In this document: positions 52,943 through 59,770 of the stretch, one piece after another
Layout: every line of letters starts with the position of its first letter
How positions within the stretch are numbered: position 1 is the first letter of the stretch
Origin: Candidatus Ornithospirochaeta avicola
Lineage (GTDB): Bacteria; Spirochaetota; Spirochaetia; Sphaerochaetales; Sphaerochaetaceae
Direction of reading: 5' to 3'
DNA: 59,770 bases
Assembly: GCA_019113245.1 (NCBI GenBank)
Contig: DXHU01000017.1
Location: forward strand, 1 to 59,770
Program-made: the position numbers and the translations under genes
The notes under the pieces: generated by a model
What the model saw: the letters and a program-made list of their open reading frames with translations, nothing else
The model's database searches: none
Told to the model about the DNA's origin: nothing

Positions 52943-53290
52943 GTGACCACATACAGTTTCCAGAGAAAAATCGGATTATCGCTCTTTCTTACATTCGTGC
53001 TTCTTCTTGGCACTGCACTGATTTTCAGCCCGACACTCTATGCCGCAGCTGAAGCTGTCACAAGTGAAAGTGATTCATCTGTTGCATGGGTATGTATTGC
53101 AGCTGCAATCGCATTCGGACTTGGAGCAATAAGTGCCGGAATCGCAATCAGCAATGTCGGTTCTGCTGCCATGGGTGCAATTGCTGAAAAGCCGGAAATC
53201 GGAAGCAACGCGCTTATTTTCATCGGACTTGCAGAAGGTCTTGTCGTATTTGGATTTATCACAGCATTGATGATACTTGGAAAGGTCTGA
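52943..53290 (+). CDS. ntpK: V-type ATPase subunit K (proteolipid c subunit)
   Basis: 115 aa. An N-terminal hydrophobic segment (about 10-36) ending LYAAAEA looks like a cleavable signal, followed by one two-helix hairpin: VCIAAAIAFGLGAISAGIAI and LIFIGLAEGLVVFGFITALM, with ion-binding E98. It is a single-hairpin c subunit, unlike the four-helix NtpK of Enterococcus. The first helix has no Gln and E98 is not followed by Ser/Thr, which argues against the best-known Na+ sites. GTG start behind AGGAGGG. Confidence 0.93.
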   Translation: MTTYSFQRKIGLSLFLTFVLLLGTALIFSPTLYAAAEAVTSESDSSVAWVCIAAAIAFGLGAISAGIAISNVGSAAMGAIAEKPEIGSNALIFIGLAEGLVVFGFITALMILGKV

Positions 53291-53589
53291 TGGAATATTA
53301 TGTTCTTGGTGATGATGATACTGTCCTCGGCTTTTCCATTGTAGGAGTAAGCGGAGCTGCAGTTCATGATGCTGATGAGGCTCTCTTTGAATGGAAGAGA
53401 GTCATTGCCAATAAAAACTATGGCATAATCATCATCACCGAAGATGTTGCAGATCTTATAAGGGAAACAGTGGACAAATACCTCTTTTCTGAGGATTTTC
53501 CGCTTGTTGTCGAGATTCCTCAGAAAGGAAAGGGGTTCTCGCGTGACCTTAAGGAGCTTGTAAATCAGGCAATAGGAGTTGTGATGTGA
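53290..53589 (+). CDS. V-type ATPase subunit F
   Basis: 99 aa, ATP-synt_F family: YYVLGDDDTVLGFSIVGVSG at the start and IIITEDVADLIRETVDKYL in the middle. It is part of the rotating central shaft with subunit D. It starts on the last base of the ntpK stop (TGATG). Confidence 0.93.
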   Translation: MEYYVLGDDDTVLGFSIVGVSGAAVHDADEALFEWKRVIANKNYGIIIITEDVADLIRETVDKYLFSEDFPLVVEIPQKGKGFSRDLKELVNQAIGVVM

Positions 53590-54191
53590 GTAACGCGCTA
53601 ATTGACGGGATAATCCTTGAAGCTGAAGAAAAAGCAAAGAAAATGATCCTTGAGGCTGAAGAAGAATGCAGTAGCATCAAGGAAGGCATGGAAGATGAGA
53701 TTGAAAAGAGCATCTCTGCCGAAGAAAGGATTACAGCTCTCAGGCTCAAGCAGATTGAGCTGAAAGAAGAGAGCGCAAAGAAGAGCATAGACAGGATAAG
53801 TGAGCTTAAGAAGCTCGATTGCTCTTATAATCTTGTCATGAAAAAAGTTGATGAGCGCATCAGGAGCATGGTCAGCGACGGCTCGATTTCCAAATATCTT
53901 GTTCTTCTGATTGCAGAAGCCGCAATCGGACTTGAGAAAAAAAGCGCAACGGTCTCTTTTTCAAAGACGGCGCCTGTAAATGATATTATGCTCAGACAGG
54001 CAGAAAGCATGGTGAAAGAGATAAGCGGAAGGGAGATAAATCTGACGCTAGACGAGAATTATATTTCTGAAATCGGAGTTGTTCTAACAAGCAGTATGAA
54101 GAAGGTCTCATATAACAACACGCTTGACACGAGAATCAGAAGATATTCCCGTGAGATAAATAAGATAATACAGGACGAAAATGCGAGATAG
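53586..54191 (+). CDS. ntpE: V-type ATPase subunit E (peripheral stalk)
   Basis: 201 aa. An N-terminal coiled coil (IDGIILEAEEKAKKMILEAE) is followed by a globular C-terminal domain that binds the AB head (ISEIGVVLTSSMKKVSYNNT). GTG start overlapping the F stop by four bases, and an 11-base overlap with ntpA. Confidence 0.93.
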   Translation: MSNALIDGIILEAEEKAKKMILEAEEECSSIKEGMEDEIEKSISAEERITALRLKQIELKEESAKKSIDRISELKKLDCSYNLVMKKVDERIRSMVSDGSISKYLVLLIAEAAIGLEKKSATVSFSKTAPVNDIMLRQAESMVKEISGREINLTLDENYISEIGVVLTSSMKKVSYNNTLDTRIRRYSREINKIIQDENAR

Positions 54192-55962
54192 AATCATAGG
54201 TAGTGTAAAGAGGGTCAATGGCCCTGTTCTTACAGCCTCAGGAATCACAGATGCAAAGATGATGGAGCTTGTGCATGTAAGTGAGATGAGGATTGTAGGC
54301 GAGATAGTGAAGCTCAATTCGGGAGAAGCGACAATACAGGTCTATGAGGATGCAACGGGAATCAAGCCGGGAGATAATGTATACTCATCCGGAGAGAGCC
54401 TTTCTGTTGAGCTGGCTCCAGGCCTGATAGGTACAATTTATGACGGAATACAGCGCCCGCTTGAGGAGATAAGAACTCTCAGCGGGGATTATATATCAAG
54501 AGGACTGAACACAAACCCGGTAAGCCATGAAAAGAAATGGCACTTTGTTCCCTCTGTAAAAGCAGGAGACAGTGTTAAGGCAGGATCAGTTCTTGCAACA
54601 GTACAAGAGACAGAGAGAGTGCTTCATCACATAATGCTTTCTCCGCTCTATGAAGGAGAGTACACAGTTCTTTCCATTGCAGAAGAGGGAGATTATACAG
54701 TTGTCGATGATATTGCTACTCTCAAGGCTGAAAACAGCTCTTCTTTCTCTGTTCAGATGGCACAGCACTGGCCTATAAGAAAACCGCGTCCTGTTTCAGA
54801 GCGCCTTGCTCTCAATAAGCCGCTTATCACCGGCTTGAGAGTAATAGATTCTCTCTTTCCTCTTGCTCTTGGAGGAACTGTTGCAATTCCCGGAGGATTC
54901 GGCACAGGAAAGACAATGACCCAGCATTCCATTGCTCAGTGGTGTGACGCGGACATAATTGTGTATATCGGATGCGGAGAGCGCGGAAATGAGATGACGG
55001 ATGTTCTCCGTGAGTTTCCTAATCTTGTAGATCCTAGAACCGGACAGAGCCTGATGGGCAGGACGATACTGATAGCCAATACATCCAACATGCCTGTATC
55101 TGCCCGTGAGGCAAGCATTTATACAGGAATAACGATGGCAGAATACTACCGTGATATGGGCTATAATGTTGCAATCATGGCAGACAGCACATCACGATGG
55201 GCTGAAGCGCTCAGGGAGCTTTCAGGAAGAATGGAGGAAATGCCTGCTGAAGAAGGATTTCCGGCATATCTTCCAACCAGAATTGCACAGTTCTATGAGA
55301 GAGCTGGTTTTATGAAGACTCTGAATGACAGAGAAGGAAGTGTTTCAGTAATCGGTGCGGTAAGTCCTCCCGGAGGCGATTTCAGCGAACCAGTTACTGA
55401 GAATACAAAACGCTTTGTCCGCTGTTTCTGGGGACTTGACAGGAGCCTTGCAAGTGCACGCCATTATCCTGCAATCAGCTGGCTTGAAAGCTATTCTGAA
55501 TACACAGATGAGGTGCTCTCCTGGTGGAACAAGGAAAGCTCAGGCGCATGGGGCGAAAACAGGGCAAGGATTATGGAGCTTCTTGAGAAGGAAGTCCGTC
55601 TTAATCAGATTGTGAAGCTGGTGGGTCCCGATGCGCTTCCAGACAGCCAGAATTTCATAATTGAGGTCTGCTCGCTCTTTAAAACAGCATTCCTGCAGCA
55701 GAATGCTTTTGATGAGATTGACAGGTACTGTTCTGTCAAAAAGCAGGTAAAGATGCTTGAGATAATACTGCATTACTACGACCTTGGTCTTGAGGCAATA
55801 AACAAGGGAATTCCTATGGTCAAGATCAAGAGGCTATCTGTTGTTCAGGAGATAGCGAAAATGCGTTTTACAGTTGAGAATGAGAAAGCGGATGAGATTG
55901 ACAAGCTTTCTCTCAAGCTTGACAGGGCAATGCTGCAGCTGGGAAAGATATATGAAGAATGA
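54181..55962 (+). CDS. ntpA: V-type ATPase catalytic subunit A
   Basis: 593 aa. Walker [14 protein letters not shown] (238-250), the subunit-specific non-homologous region about 110-195 absent from F-type beta, and the catalytic Glu in [27 protein letters not shown] is the Walker B region. It binds and hydrolyses or makes ATP. The ATG lies inside the end of ntpE. Confidence 0.97.
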   Translation: MRDRIIGSVKRVNGPVLTASGITDAKMMELVHVSEMRIVGEIVKLNSGEATIQVYEDATGIKPGDNVYSSGESLSVELAPGLIGTIYDGIQRPLEEIRTLSGDYISRGLNTNPVSHEKKWHFVPSVKAGDSVKAGSVLATVQETERVLHHIMLSPLYEGEYTVLSIAEEGDYTVVDDIATLKAENSSSFSVQMAQHWPIRKPRPVSERLALNKPLITGLRVIDSLFPLALGGTVAIPGGFGTGKTMTQHSIAQWCDADIIVYIGCGERGNEMTDVLREFPNLVDPRTGQSLMGRTILIANTSNMPVSAREASIYTGITMAEYYRDMGYNVAIMADSTSRWAEALRELSGRMEEMPAEEGFPAYLPTRIAQFYERAGFMKTLNDREGSVSVIGAVSPPGGDFSEPVTENTKRFVRCFWGLDRSLASARHYPAISWLESYSEYTDEVLSWWNKESSGAWGENRARIMELLEKEVRLNQIVKLVGPDALPDSQNFIIEVCSLFKTAFLQQNAFDEIDRYCSVKKQVKMLEIILHYYDLGLEAINKGIPMVKIKRLSVVQEIAKMRFTVENEKADEIDKLSLKLDRAMLQLGKIYEE

Positions 55963-57367
55963 TGATGTTTTGAAAAAAGAAAGCTCTGATCTTTTAAAGG
56001 GAAGGGAGTATATCGGGGCATCGCGCATAGACGGCTCTCTTGTTTACATGAGGAAAACCCATCCTGTCGGATACAATGAGCTTGTTGAGATAAAGGACAG
56101 CCAGGGAAGAATCAGGACCGGACAGGTTCTTGACACATCATCTGATGCTGTTTGTGTCCAGGTCTTTGAGGGAACTGACGGACTTGACCTTCCTGAGACA
56201 AGAATGCATTTTCTCGGAGAGCCGCTCACACTTGGCGTATCTGAAGGGATGCTTGGACGTGTCATGGACGGACTTGGAAGAAGCAGGGACAAGGCAACCC
56301 TTCCCTCCGCATTTGATGAGAGGGATGTAAACGGCAGCCCCATAAACCCGACAGCGCGTGAATATCCCCGCGATTTCATACAGACAGGAATAAGCGCAAT
56401 TGACGGCATGACAACACTGATTCAGGGTCAGAAACTTCCGATATTCTCTGGAAACGGACTTGAGCATAACCAGCTTGCAAGCCAGATTGTAAGACAGGCT
56501 AAGGTAAGGGGAGGAGAAAGCGATTTTGCAATCGTATTTGCCGCAATGGGCGTAAAATACGATGTTGCAAATTACTTCATCCGCTCTTTTGAAGAAACTG
56601 GGGTCCTTGATAATGTTGCCATGTTCCTCTCCCTTGCAGATGATCCTTCTCTTGAGAGAACCATTACTCCAAAGACTGCGCTTACGCTTGCAGAGCATCT
56701 TGCATTCGATCTTGACAAGCAGGTCCTTGTTATCATGACTGACATGACAAACTACTGCGAGGCATTGAGGGAAATAAGCACGATGAGAGGTGAAATTCCA
56801 TCGCGCAAGGGCTATCCCGGATACCTTTATTCTAATCTTGCTGAAATCTATGAGCGAAGCGGAAAGATTGCAGGAAAGAAGGGCAGCATAACACAGCTTC
56901 CGATTCTTACAATGCCGAATGACGACATCTCGCACCCGATTCCAGACCTTACGGGGTATATCACAGAGGGGCAGATTGTATTTGACAGGGATATGCACAC
57001 AAGGGGGATATATCCGCCGATCAATGTTCTTCCAAGTCTTTCTCGCTTAATGAAGGATGGAATTGGAAAGGGAATGACAAGAGAAGATCATCCCCATCTT
57101 TCAAATCAGCTTTTTGCATCATATTCGCATGTAAAAGATGTCAGAAACCTCGCATCTGTAATCGGAGAGGAGGAGCTTACAGAGACTGACCATCGCTATA
57201 TGGAATTCGGGACATTCTTTGAGAAGAATTTCGTAGGTCAGAAATACAGCGAGGAAAGAAGCATAGAAGAGACTCTTGAGCTTGGATGGAAAGCTATTTC
57301 CATCCTTCCTCCAGAAGAGCTTCAGAGAGTCACCGAAGAAGAGCTAGAGGAGCACTATAAGGGCTAG
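55952..57367 (+). CDS. ntpB: V-type ATPase regulatory subunit B
   Basis: 471 aa. It begins [19 protein letters not shown]; the P-loop position reads [15 protein letters not shown], lacking the lysine-threonine of a true Walker A, as expected for the non-catalytic subunit. [13 protein letters not shown] and [11 protein letters not shown] are family signatures. The start at 55952 overlaps the ntpA end by 11 bases; an in-frame ATG 78 bases earlier would add a basic, non-family leader. Confidence 0.96.
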   Translation: MKNDDVLKKESSDLLKGREYIGASRIDGSLVYMRKTHPVGYNELVEIKDSQGRIRTGQVLDTSSDAVCVQVFEGTDGLDLPETRMHFLGEPLTLGVSEGMLGRVMDGLGRSRDKATLPSAFDERDVNGSPINPTAREYPRDFIQTGISAIDGMTTLIQGQKLPIFSGNGLEHNQLASQIVRQAKVRGGESDFAIVFAAMGVKYDVANYFIRSFEETGVLDNVAMFLSLADDPSLERTITPKTALTLAEHLAFDLDKQVLVIMTDMTNYCEALREISTMRGEIPSRKGYPGYLYSNLAEIYERSGKIAGKKGSITQLPILTMPNDDISHPIPDLTGYITEGQIVFDRDMHTRGIYPPINVLPSLSRLMKDGIGKGMTREDHPHLSNQLFASYSHVKDVRNLASVIGEEELTETDHRYMEFGTFFEKNFVGQKYSEERSIEETLELGWKAISILPPEELQRVTEEELEEHYKG

Positions 57368-57370
57368 GCT

Positions 57371-58036
57371 ATGGACAGGACTCTCGCGGCAACAAGAAGC
57401 AATCTGATGAGACTTAAGGATGAGCTTGCATTCTCGCGCCTCGGCTATGATCTTCTGGACCAGAAGAGGAGCATTCTCGTAAGCGAGCTTCTTACTCTTG
57501 TGGACCAGGCTGTAAATTATCAGATGAGAGTTGAGAAAGCGCTTCTTGATGCTCACAGTGCGCTTGAGGATGCGATAATAGAGATGGGAAGGCTCAAGGT
57601 TGCTAACCTTGCAGGAGCAGTCAACATTACAAGCTCGATAACTCTCAAAGAAAGGAAGGTCATGGGAGTAAGGCTTCCGAATGTGGAGACTGAATTTGAA
57701 GGAAAGGGTCCGTTCTTTTCTCCTGAGGGAACAAGCATGTACAGTGAGATAGCGCTTAACAAATACAGAGAAGCACTGTTTTTGATGGGAGAAATGGCAG
57801 AGCTGAAGGTCTCTATAATGAGACTGAGCAGGGAAGTGAAGAAGACAATCAGGAAGGTCAACGCCCTTGAGAAGCTTGTGATTCCAGACAAGATGGAGAC
57901 TTTAAAGTATCTTTCTGGAAGGATAGAGGAGCAGGAAAGGGAAACTTTCACTCTGCTTAAAGCTGTTAAGGAACAGATTAAGGACAAGGATGAGCCGGTC
58001 TGTGATAAAATACAAGAGGAGGAAGAAGATGAGTAA
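57371..58036 (+). CDS. ntpD: V-type ATPase subunit D (central shaft)
   Basis: 221 aa. It begins with the family sequence ATRSNLMRLKDELAFSR and then GYDLLDQKRSILVSELL; long N- and C-terminal helices form the rotating coiled coil. The acidic tail (IQEEEEDE) overlaps the next gene by 8 bases. Confidence 0.95.
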   Translation: MDRTLAATRSNLMRLKDELAFSRLGYDLLDQKRSILVSELLTLVDQAVNYQMRVEKALLDAHSALEDAIIEMGRLKVANLAGAVNITSSITLKERKVMGVRLPNVETEFEGKGPFFSPEGTSMYSEIALNKYREALFLMGEMAELKVSIMRLSREVKKTIRKVNALEKLVIPDKMETLKYLSGRIEEQERETFTLLKAVKEQIKDKDEPVCDKIQEEEEDE

Positions 58037-58520
58037 TGCCCCCTTTACAAACATACTTGTCTATCTTGACGGGTCAGAAGGATCTCTTTCTGCCCTGATG
58101 TATGCAATAATGCTGAGTCGGAGCACGGGAGCAAGGCTTCATGCCCTTTATGTAATCAATACGAAGGCTCTTGGAGATCTTGTCAAAAGAAGGATATTCA
58201 TAGACCAGGAGATGAATGAATACCTTGAGGACCTCAAAAAAGATGCTGAGCGTCACTTGAGACATGCAGAGCGCACTGCGATGCAGAAGGATGTCAACAT
58301 CACATGCGTCAAGGCTGAGGGCTCTCCACACTCTGAAGTCATGAAATATATTAAGGAAAACCATATTGACCTTCTGGCCCTTGCATCTATAAATACTATA
58401 AGAAGCCGAAGAGAAGAGCTTGTCAGCGAGAGCGACAGAATGCTCAGAACAAGCCCTTGTCCCGTCATCGTCGTCAAGGACACAGATGACATCTGGCAGA
58501 TATTCGAGGAGGATTTCTGA
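58029..58520 (+). CDS. Universal stress protein (UspA family)
   Basis: 163 aa, one Usp domain: NILVYLDGSEGSLSALMYAI at the start with the conserved Asp, GSPHSEVMKYIKENHIDLLA in the middle, and TSPCPVIVVK at the end. The usual G-2x-G-9x-G(S/T) ATP motif is altered (LASINTIRSRREELVSES), so it may not bind ATP. The ATG at 58029 lies inside the end of ntpD behind GAGGAGG, so it is translated as part of the V-ATPase operon. Confidence 0.9.
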   Translation: MSNAPFTNILVYLDGSEGSLSALMYAIMLSRSTGARLHALYVINTKALGDLVKRRIFIDQEMNEYLEDLKKDAERHLRHAERTAMQKDVNITCVKAEGSPHSEVMKYIKENHIDLLALASINTIRSRREELVSESDRMLRTSPCPVIVVKDTDDIWQIFEEDF

Positions 58521-58969
58521 TGAGTCTTGCTGAATCAATGAAAAGAGAAAACTGTTATTATCCTCTTGAAGGAAATACAAAAGAAGAAGTCTTGAAGAAT
58601 CTTGTTGCGCTCTTCTGCAAATCTGAGCATCTTGGAGCTGCAGATGAAGAAGAGATATTGAAAAGCATACTAGAGAGAGAAAAGCTTTCTTCGACCGGCC
58701 TTGAGAACGGAGTCGCCATTCCTCATGCAAAACTTGGCAGGTTCAAAAAGCCTGTTGTGATAATTGCTGTCTCAGAGCATCCTGTCGATTTTGATGCACA
58801 GGATAAAAAACCTGTTTCTGTTTTCTTCATGGTCCTTGGATCCGCAGAAAATCCTTCAGACCATGTCCAGGTGCTTTCGCAGATAGCACGCCTTACGAAG
58901 AATGATATGCTCATAAAGCTCATCAAAGCAGTCAAAAGCCGTGATGAGCTTATATCTCTCCTGTTTTAG
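58520..58969 (+). CDS. PTS EIIA-like protein (fructose/PtsN type)
   Basis: 149 aa, PTS_EIIA_2 domain with the phosphorylatable H69 in GVAIPHAKL, then VFFMVLGSAENPSDHVQVLSQI. No EIIB or EIIC follows, so it is a stand-alone, regulatory (PtsN-like) EIIA rather than part of a sugar permease. It shares one base with the Usp stop. Its end overlaps the convergent LUD gene by four bases. Confidence 0.92.
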   Translation: MSLAESMKRENCYYPLEGNTKEEVLKNLVALFCKSEHLGAADEEEILKSILEREKLSSTGLENGVAIPHAKLGRFKKPVVIIAVSEHPVDFDAQDKKPVSVFFMVLGSAENPSDHVQVLSQIARLTKNDMLIKLIKAVKSRDELISLLF

Positions 58970-59613
58970 TACCCAAGCTCCTCTTCTACGAGGATGATTA
59001 CAATCCTGTCCTTTATCTTCTGCCTTGAAAGAGCAACAGATGAGCAGCAGATTGTATTCTGGCAGGTGAACGAGCACATCAGATGCTCCTCATCTGCCAT
59101 ATTTTTTGCACACATCCCACTCTCGCGGCAGTAAGTTCCATAATTAAGGCGCTTTGCATTCAGGGGAGCTGCAACAGTTTTGACTCTCTCAACAGCTTCC
59201 TTGAGATTCTTTACTATCTTGTTCACTCCACATACAAGATATACCTTATCAGGTCCGTAAATTGTGGCACTGACCCTGTTTCCTGTTCCATCCACAAGAT
59301 ATACCTCTCCATGCTCAGTGAGAGCATTGGCAGATGAGATGTAATAGTCTGCAGAAAAAGTTGCCCTGAATATCTTCTTTAAATCCGCACCCTGCTCGTA
59401 TCTATCAAGAAATTCATAGTCCCCGCACCTGAGAAGATCCAGTACACGGCACTGATCCAGTGTCACTGATCCTCCGACAGAGCAGACAGATCCTTTTTCC
59501 ATGTGTTCTTTTAAATAAGGAACAACATCTTCCTTCTTCTCAAGAAGTACAAAACCGAAATTGTTGTTTTCAAAAACCTTTCTTAATTTCTCATGTTTTT
59601 CCATATATGTCAT
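58966..59613 (-). CDS. LUD-domain protein (LutC/YkgG-like)
   Basis: 215 aa. LUD (DUF162) domain: CSVGGSVTLDQCRVLDLLR, then YLVCGVNKIVKNLKEAVERV, then PLNAKRLNYGTYCRESGMCAKN. The C-terminal half is Cys-rich (CRESGMC, CSFTCQNTICC), which could bind a metal or cluster, as in clostridial members. Related LutC takes part in lactate oxidation, but stand-alone forms have no proven role. The ATG at 59613 or 59604 could be the start; neither has a clear ribosome site. Confidence 0.87.
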   Translation of the reverse strand: MTYMEKHEKLRKVFENNNFGFVLLEKKEDVVPYLKEHMEKGSVCSVGGSVTLDQCRVLDLLRCGDYEFLDRYEQGADLKKIFRATFSADYYISSANALTEHGEVYLVDGTGNRVSATIYGPDKVYLVCGVNKIVKNLKEAVERVKTVAAPLNAKRLNYGTYCRESGMCAKNMADEEHLMCSFTCQNTICCSSVALSRQKIKDRIVIILVEEELGY

Positions 59614-59662
59614 TGTAGCATAAGAAATAGAAAATTTGTCCGAAAATTTTTTGAAAAACTTG

Positions 59663-59692
59663 TTGACAACAGCAAGGGAAGTGGAGTAGATT
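59663..59692 (+). promoter_or_regulatory. Strong promoter reading out of the window
   Basis: Perfect TTGACA (59663-59668), 18 bases, TAGATT (59687-59692), followed by a GC-containing start region. It faces the right edge and lies upstream of, and divergent to, the LUD gene. Confidence 0.6.
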
Positions 59693-59770
59693 AATGGGGC
59701 ACGCGGAAAGAGCGTAGCAAGATTTTTTAAATTGAGAGCGTAAGGAAAAGAGAGAACAAGAGCTTGTGGA
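59693..59770 (+). other. Untranslated leader at the window edge
   Basis: Purine-rich, no reading frame, with repeated AGAGCGTA-type motifs (GAAAGAGCGTAGCAAG and TTGAGAGCGTAAGG). Together with the preceding promoter it resembles an rRNA-operon leader; the 16S gene itself would lie just beyond the window, so this is inference. Confidence 0.4.

Noticed and set aside
56138-56998. Long open frame (286 codons) on the minus strand inside ntpB
   Set aside because: It lies wholly antisense to a well-conserved gene, has no ribosome site, and its product is Cys/Ser-rich nonsense with no domain; long antisense frames are common opposite this codon bias.
1-59770. CRISPR arrays, insertion sequences, phage genes
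   Set aside because: No regularly spaced repeats, transposase motifs, terminal inverted repeats or phage structural genes were seen on either strand.

Overview
The window looks like a chromosome segment of an anaerobic, host-associated spirochaete, probably Sphaerochaetaceae- or Treponema-like. That placement is inference. It rests on a complete V-type ATPase operon, a YesM/YesN-type two-component pair beside a sugar ABC transporter, RarA fused to a methyltransferase-like domain, an oxygen-independent ribonucleotide reductase beside an oxygen-dependent one, and typical spirochaete-style signal peptides. No rRNA gene or other decisive marker is inside the window.

Left edge (1-2730): a strikingly AT-rich stretch. 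It holds the 3' end of an ABC-exporter ATPase gene with altered signature and Walker B motifs, an unrecognised 172-residue protein, and a six-helix membrane protein with a LuxR-type DNA-binding tail. It ends at a five-gene tRNA operon (His-Arg-Lys-Leu-Gly, minus strand) with its own promoter and terminator, and is the best candidate for acquired DNA here.

3.4-19.5 kb: a DUF3737 beta-helix protein, nrdAB (class I ribonucleotide reductase), a YesN/YesM pair divergent from a sugar ABC transporter with an attenuator-like hairpin after the binding protein, an MmcQ/YjbR protein, an iron-sulfur flavoprotein-like protein, KtrB/KtrA potassium uptake, an M18 aminopeptidase and a methyltransferase.

19.5-34.9 kb: a liv branched-chain amino-acid transporter (livK, hairpin, livHMGF), a CBS-ACT protein, the wreck of an AAA/DUF234 ATPase gene, rarA with a lipoprotein gene, a Bax-inhibitor-1 membrane protein, a pseudouridine synthase, xseB/xseA, a 55-residue 2x[4Fe-4S] ferredoxin, a TM2 protein, topB and a small unknown gene.

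35-49.2 kb: a heterodimeric ABC exporter behind a promoter overlapped by a perfect palindrome, a YbgC-type thioesterase, nrdG and nrdD (class III reductase, with a glutaredoxin-like domain fused to the C-terminus), a probable outer-membrane beta-barrel, and an oppABCDF peptide importer on the minus strand with two hairpins between oppA and oppB.

49.3-59.8 kb: tRNA-Pro, then a tightly overlapping V-ATPase operon (G/H-like, C, I, K, F, E, A, B, D) that runs without a break into a universal stress protein and a PTS EIIA-like protein. It meets a convergent LUD-domain gene. The last ~110 bases hold a TTGACA promoter and untranslated leader reading out of the window, resembling the start of an rRNA operon.
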